Shown: in pieces, positions 61,245-64,000 of the stretch
How positions within the stretch are numbered: the stretch's first letter is position 1
Layout: every line of letters begins with the position of its first letter
NCBI RefSeq assembly: GCF_023502345.1
Contig: NZ_JAMFLX010000008.1
Span: forward strand, 62,001-126,000
Direction: 5' to 3'
From: Parendozoicomonas callyspongiae
GTDB taxonomy: Bacteria; Pseudomonadota; Gammaproteobacteria; Pseudomonadales; Endozoicomonadaceae
DNA: 64,000 bases
Program-made: the position numbers and the translations under genes
Notes under the pieces: model-generated
What the model saw: the letters and a program-made list of their open reading frames with translations, nothing else
What the model was told of the DNA's origin: nothing
Databases searched by the model: none

Positions 61245-62173
61245 TGAGTATTCTTGTCTTAGCAGAACATAATAATGCCAGCCTCAACGCTGCCACTCTG
61301 GCAGTGGTAGCGGCAGCAAAGGCCGCAGGGGATGATATTCATGTCCTGGTAGCCGGGAGTGGCTGCGGAGCCGTGGCTGAAGAAGCCGCACAGGTTGAGA
61401 GTGTCAGCAAGGTGCTGGTTTCTGATGATCCAGCTTATGCCCATCAGCTGGCGGAGAATATCAGTACTCTGGTCGCTGAAGTCGGTAAGGGCTACAGCCA
61501 TATTCTTGCTGCAGCAACGACCACGGGTAAAAACGTTATGCCTCGGGTCGCGGCATTGCTGGATGTTGACCAGATCTCCGATATTGTCGGTGTTGACAGC
61601 GCTGATACCTTCCGTCGGCCTATCTATGCCGGAAATGCTATCGCCACAGTCCAGTCTTCCGCTCCAGTAAAAGTGATTACCGTTCGTGGTACCGCTTTCG
61701 ATAATGTTGCTGCAACGGGTGGTACAGCTGCTGTCGAACAGGTTGCCGCCGCCGGTGATGCCGAAACATCTGCTTTTATCGGCGAGGAGATGGCGGAATC
61801 TGATCGTCCGGAACTGACTGCTGCAGGTATTGTTGTATCCGGTGGTCGTGGCATGGGTAATGGTGAGAATTTTGAGATTCTCTACAGTCTGGCTGACAAG
61901 CTGGGTGCAGCAGTCGGCGCATCCCGTGCAGCTGTTGATGCTGGCTTTGTGCCCAATGATATGCAGGTGGGTCAGACCGGTAAGATTGTTGCCCCGGAAC
62001 TGTATGTAGCCGTTGGTATTTCCGGCGCTATCCAACACCTGGCAGGCATGAAAGAGTCCAAAATCATTGTTGCCATCAACAAGGATGAAGAGGCTCCTAT
62101 CTTCCAGGTTGCCGATTACGGCCTGGTTGCTGACCTGTTTGAAGCCGTGCCGGAGTTAACTGGCAAGGTTTAA
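61244..62173 (+). CDS. etfA: Electron-transfer flavoprotein alpha subunit
   Basis: EtfA carries the FAD of ETF. The 309 residues have an N-terminal domain ([23 protein letters not shown]) and the C-terminal FAD domain. The FAD domain shows [35 protein letters not shown] (key [12 protein letters not shown]), [29 protein letters not shown] and [22 protein letters not shown]. Conserved Arg (VSGGRGMG) and Ser (GASRA) contact the flavin. It overlaps etfB by one base and is followed by a strong terminator. The partner dehydrogenases are not in the window. Confidence 0.97.
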   Translation: MSILVLAEHNNASLNAATLAVVAAAKAAGDDIHVLVAGSGCGAVAEEAAQVESVSKVLVSDDPAYAHQLAENISTLVAEVGKGYSHILAAATTTGKNVMPRVAALLDVDQISDIVGVDSADTFRRPIYAGNAIATVQSSAPVKVITVRGTAFDNVAATGGTAAVEQVAAAGDAETSAFIGEEMAESDRPELTAAGIVVSGGRGMGNGENFEILYSLADKLGAAVGASRAAVDAGFVPNDMQVGQTGKIVAPELYVAVGISGAIQHLAGMKESKIIVAINKDEEAPIFQVADYGLVADLFEAVPELTGKV

Positions 62174-62204
62174 TTGTGCTCTGAATTGCACAGGCCCTGT
62201 GCAG

Positions 62205-62242
62205 AAAAGCCCGCACTGGCAATTTGCTGGTGCGGGCTTTTC
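62205..62242. terminator. Terminator after etfA (bidirectional)
   Basis: A perfect 10-bp stem (62207-62216 with 62230-62239) with a 13-base loop, preceded by an A run and followed by T. A second small palindrome (62188-62202) lies just before it. Confidence 0.88.
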
Positions 62243-62251
62243 ATAAGAGTA

Positions 62252-62851
62252 TTACCCTCCTGAATAGACTCTGTTCCAGTCAGTCCAGACCGGCTCAAGG
62301 CCTGCATCATTTATGGCCCTGGCAACATCATCTGCACTGCGATTATCATCGATGGCAAACTGCTCAAGAAGCCTCTGTTCCGGATCAGCATAACCGCCGG
62401 GCTGGGGGTGAGCAGCGGCAAATGCACTGTCTGTACGCCAGTCTTGTGATAATCCCAGCAAAGTACCCAGGCCAATTTTATCCATCCCTGCCTGTGCGGC
62501 ACGATCCGCTGTATTCAGGCGATAGATGTAATCAGTTTTTTGACCACGTAGATGGCATTGCTCGTAGGTGGGTTGATGGTAGGTTTCCTGGTAAACCATC
62601 ACAGCATCGACACCCATAGCGTCCATTTTGCTGTAACCCTGTAGATCAAGCGGCTGGATCTCTATGGCCAGGTAACTTAACTGATCTCTAATTGCTGGAA
62701 TAATCTCCTGAAAATACTCCATGCCTGCCAGTCGTTCGTTCTCTCCGGTTACCAGCAGCACAGAATCAAATCCCATCTTTTTTATGGCCTCAATCTCAGC
62801 ATTATTCTCGGTGAGATTCAGTTTTTTACGCTTGATTTTATTACTGATGGG
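62252..62851 (-). pseudogene. thiH: Decayed thiH (2-iminoacetate/tyrosine lyase) remnant
   Basis: A frame that clearly derives from ThiH, the radical-SAM tyrosine lyase of thiamine biosynthesis, but has lost its essential parts. Reading from 62851, it matches ThiH just after the Fe-S motif (SNKIKRKKL), then MGFDSVLLVTGENE, EIQPLDL, DAVMVYQETYHQPTYEQCHLRG and DKIGLGTLLGLSQDWRTDS. It then jumps directly to the C-terminal QPGGYADPE...LEQFAIDDNRS. About 80-90 residues between WRTDS and QPGGYAD are missing, in frame. The N-terminal third including the radical-SAM CxxxCxxC is gone, cut at an inverted-repeat element (62852-62984). An ATG at 62776 leaves a 174-residue frame, but without the cluster-binding Cys it cannot be a working enzyme. 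Assignment is from memory of E. coli ThiH. Confidence 0.85.
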
Positions 62852-62984
62852 TAAACATTCGGTGAACCCATTTGCTGAGCTCGCAATCCCTTGGTACCAG
62901 AGGAGTTCTTTTTTTGGTACGAAGTAACTATGTTGCTACAGCCCTTGAAAACTCGGGATATGACATGGGTTCACCGAATACTTA
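62852..62984. mobile_element. MITE-like inverted-repeat element at the broken thiH end
   Basis: The ends are a perfect 15-bp inverted repeat, ATTCGGTGAACCCAT (62857-62871) and ATGGGTTCACCGAAT (62965-62979). It extends outward to 20 bp with 18 matches (62852-62871, 62965-62984). The 93 bases between the arms carry no reading frame. Each end is bounded by TA, the target site used by IS630/Tc1-type elements, although the symmetry of the repeat makes this weak evidence. It abuts exactly the point where thiH homology stops, so it is likely the insertion or deletion junction. The interior shows a repeated TTGGTAC. Confidence 0.6.
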
Positions 62985-63078
62985 CGTTCCAATGTCTAAT
63001 TCCCAGCTACCTCCTTGTATTTGCAGTTCTTTTCACGCAGACTGCACCCCTCTTTAGCATGTGAAACAGTACATAATC

Positions 63079-63693
63079 ATGTCCCAATACGAAACCACGG
63101 AACAGAAAGCAAGCTACGGTATTGGTCGTCAGATGGGTGATCAGCTGGCGCGCCAGACTTTTGAAGGCATGGATATCACATCTATCCAGAATGGCCTGGC
63201 CGATTCCCTGCAAGGCAAGGAAATGGCTGTATCTGCTGATGAGATCAATGCAGCATTCCAGGTTATTACTAAAGCCATGCAGGAAGCCGCTGAAGCTCGT
63301 TCTGCAGAGGCCATCTCTGCTGGTGAATCCTTCCTGGCTGACAACGCTGGTCGTGAAGGTATCACTGTGACCAAATCCGGTCTGCAGTATGAAGTTCTGA
63401 CCAAGGGTGAAGGCGAGGTTGTTTCCAAAGACAACACCGTACGTGTTCATTACCATGGTACTCTGGTCGACGGCACTGTTTTTGACAGCTCCGTTGCCCG
63501 TGGTGAGCCAGCTGAGTTCCCAGTGACTGGCGTCATTGCCGGTTGGGTTGAAGCGCTGCAGCTGATGGTTGTTGGTGATAAGTTCAAGCTCTATATCCCT
63601 CACGATCTGGCCTATGGCGAGCGTGGCGCAGGTACTATTCCTCCATTCTCTGTCCTGATCTTTGAAGTTGAAGTTCTGGCTGTTGTTGTATAA
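63079..63693 (+). CDS. fklB: FKBP-type peptidyl-prolyl isomerase, FklB/FKBP22
   Basis: A dimeric proline isomerase and chaperone. From ATG 63079 the protein has 204 residues and starts like FklB (MSQYETTEQKASYGIGRQMG); a GTG at 63061 would add six. The N-terminal helical dimerisation domain (residues 1-85) includes ITSIQNGLADSLQGKEMAVS. A linker helix follows, then the FKBP domain (about 95-204) with VRVHYHGTLVDGTVFDSSVARGEPAEFPV, VIAGWVEALQLM and YGERGAGTIPPFSVLIFEVE, quoted by key pieces; the catalytic-pocket Tyr, Phe, Asp and Trp are in place. One residue is absent in GAGTIPPF compared with E. coli GAGASIPPF. There is no signal peptide, so it acts in the cytoplasm. Confidence 0.94.
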   Translation: MSQYETTEQKASYGIGRQMGDQLARQTFEGMDITSIQNGLADSLQGKEMAVSADEINAAFQVITKAMQEAAEARSAEAISAGESFLADNAGREGITVTKSGLQYEVLTKGEGEVVSKDNTVRVHYHGTLVDGTVFDSSVARGEPAEFPVTGVIAGWVEALQLMVVGDKFKLYIPHDLAYGERGAGTIPPFSVLIFEVEVLAVVV

Positions 63694-63734
63694 GCAAGAA
63701 CTGATTATTTAGCCGTATCAGTGATGCGGCATCC

Positions 63735-63766
63735 AAAAAAGCAGGCTATATCAGACTGCTTTTTTG
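63735..63766 (+). terminator. Rho-independent terminator after fklB
   Basis: A 10-bp stem (63735-63744 with 63756-63765) of AAAAAAGCAG and CTGCTTTTTT with an 11-base loop; the A and T arms make it usable in both directions. Confidence 0.9.
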
Positions 63767-63901
63767 TCAGGTAGATACCGAAGTAAAACACTACCTTCTT
63801 AAGTCCTTGTTTGTTATGGTGATAACTCAGGGATGAGTTAACGGCATGACGCAGGAGCATGAAAAATAATAATAATTTCCTAAAAATTGTGGGAGACCGA
63901 T

Positions 63902-64000
63902 TTGATTAGTGTACTGGTGGCGGATGACCACGAGCTTGTCAGATGCGGAATCGTGCGCATGCTATCTGATATAGATGGTATCGAGGTTGTCGGTGAGGCC
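63902..64000 (+). CDS. uvrY: Response regulator, GacA/UvrY-like (3' end outside window)
   Basis: The start of a response regulator cut by the window edge. TTG 63902 follows GGGAG by about eight bases. The 33 visible residues read ISVLVADDHELVRCGIVRMLSDIDG..., with the acidic pair (ADD) of the receiver domain and the GacA/UvrY-typical DDHELVR.GI.RML.DI.G.EVVGEA. In relatives this regulator, with sensor BarA/GacS, activates CsrA-titrating small RNAs and controls secondary metabolism, motility and host interaction. UvrC usually follows it. The assignment depends on N-terminal similarity only. Confidence 0.8.
   Translation, partial: MISVLVADDHELVRCGIVRMLSDIDGIEVVGEA

Noticed and set aside
1-64000. 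tRNA, rRNA, CRISPR arrays, prophage or toxin-antitoxin modules
   Set aside because: No cloverleaf, repeat-spacer pattern, integrase, phage structural gene or recognisable toxin-antitoxin pair was seen on reading either strand.

Overview
The window looks like chromosomal DNA of a marine, Na+-dependent gammaproteobacterium. The likely group is the Oceanospirillales, and Endozoicomonas-like symbionts are the best guess. That placement is inference: it rests on Na+-NQR, a Pseudomonas-like gloB/methyltransferase/rnhA/dnaQ block, a Pseudomonas-like single-subunit sulfite reductase followed by a DUF934 gene, DUF2970, DUF1285, and several large lineage-specific secreted proteins, one with a eukaryote-style RING-H2 finger. 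No rRNA, tRNA, CRISPR array or intact transposase was seen.

Layout. Positions 1-6606 hold the 3' half of the Na+-NQR operon (nqrD partial, nqrE, nqrF) and its maturation genes apbE and nqrM. These are split by an antisense segment carrying a hemerythrin-like gene remnant and an unknown 62 aa/728 aa gene pair. Positions 6650-17640 are housekeeping and transport: sth, a neurotransmitter-type Na+ symporter, a MATE pump, metH, a small Ser-rich orphan, a Bcr/CflA pump and nfuA. Positions 17770-26250 form a mostly minus-strand block: yejABEF peptide importer, a Cys-rich 77 aa protein, mltD and gloB. Positions 26334-30961 run on the plus strand: methyltransferase, rnhA, dnaQ, nudC and sohB, with an SCP2 protein in antisense. 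Positions 31029-38871 hold two CPA2 antiporters, the sulfite reductase/DUF934 pair, two tiny membrane proteins and a 507 aa exported orphan. Positions 39107-43057 hold a glutaredoxin-like protein, btuF, a CDF metal pump and the RING-H2 protein. Positions 43144-53549 hold an RND pump and adaptor, DUF1499, a MOSC protein, pepD, sdaA, a coiled-coil protein and a membrane J-protein. The end carries creA, a permuted papain-fold protein, DUF1285, another exported orphan, an OmpA-like barrel, the divergent etf-QO / etfBA locus, a thiH remnant next to a MITE-like element, fklB, and the start of a GacA/UvrY-type regulator.

How the genes work together. NQR, ETF/ETF-QO and Sth make up an electron-transfer and redox-balance theme. 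MetH, BtuF, CysI/DUF934, SdaA and PepD cover sulfur, B12 and amino-acid metabolism. MATE, Bcr, RND, CDF and CPA2 transporters handle export and ion homeostasis. The most unusual content is a set of unknown exported or large proteins set singly between core genes. The outstanding one is at 41402-43057: a signal peptide, hydrophobic segments, a transmembrane helix and a C-terminal RING-H2 finger that keeps the zinc ligands and E2-contact residues of eukaryotic E3 ubiquitin ligases.

Starts were moved from the longest frame where a Shine-Dalgarno (SD) site or family alignment made another codon more likely; this is stated in each entry. Alignments to known families are from memory, not from searches.
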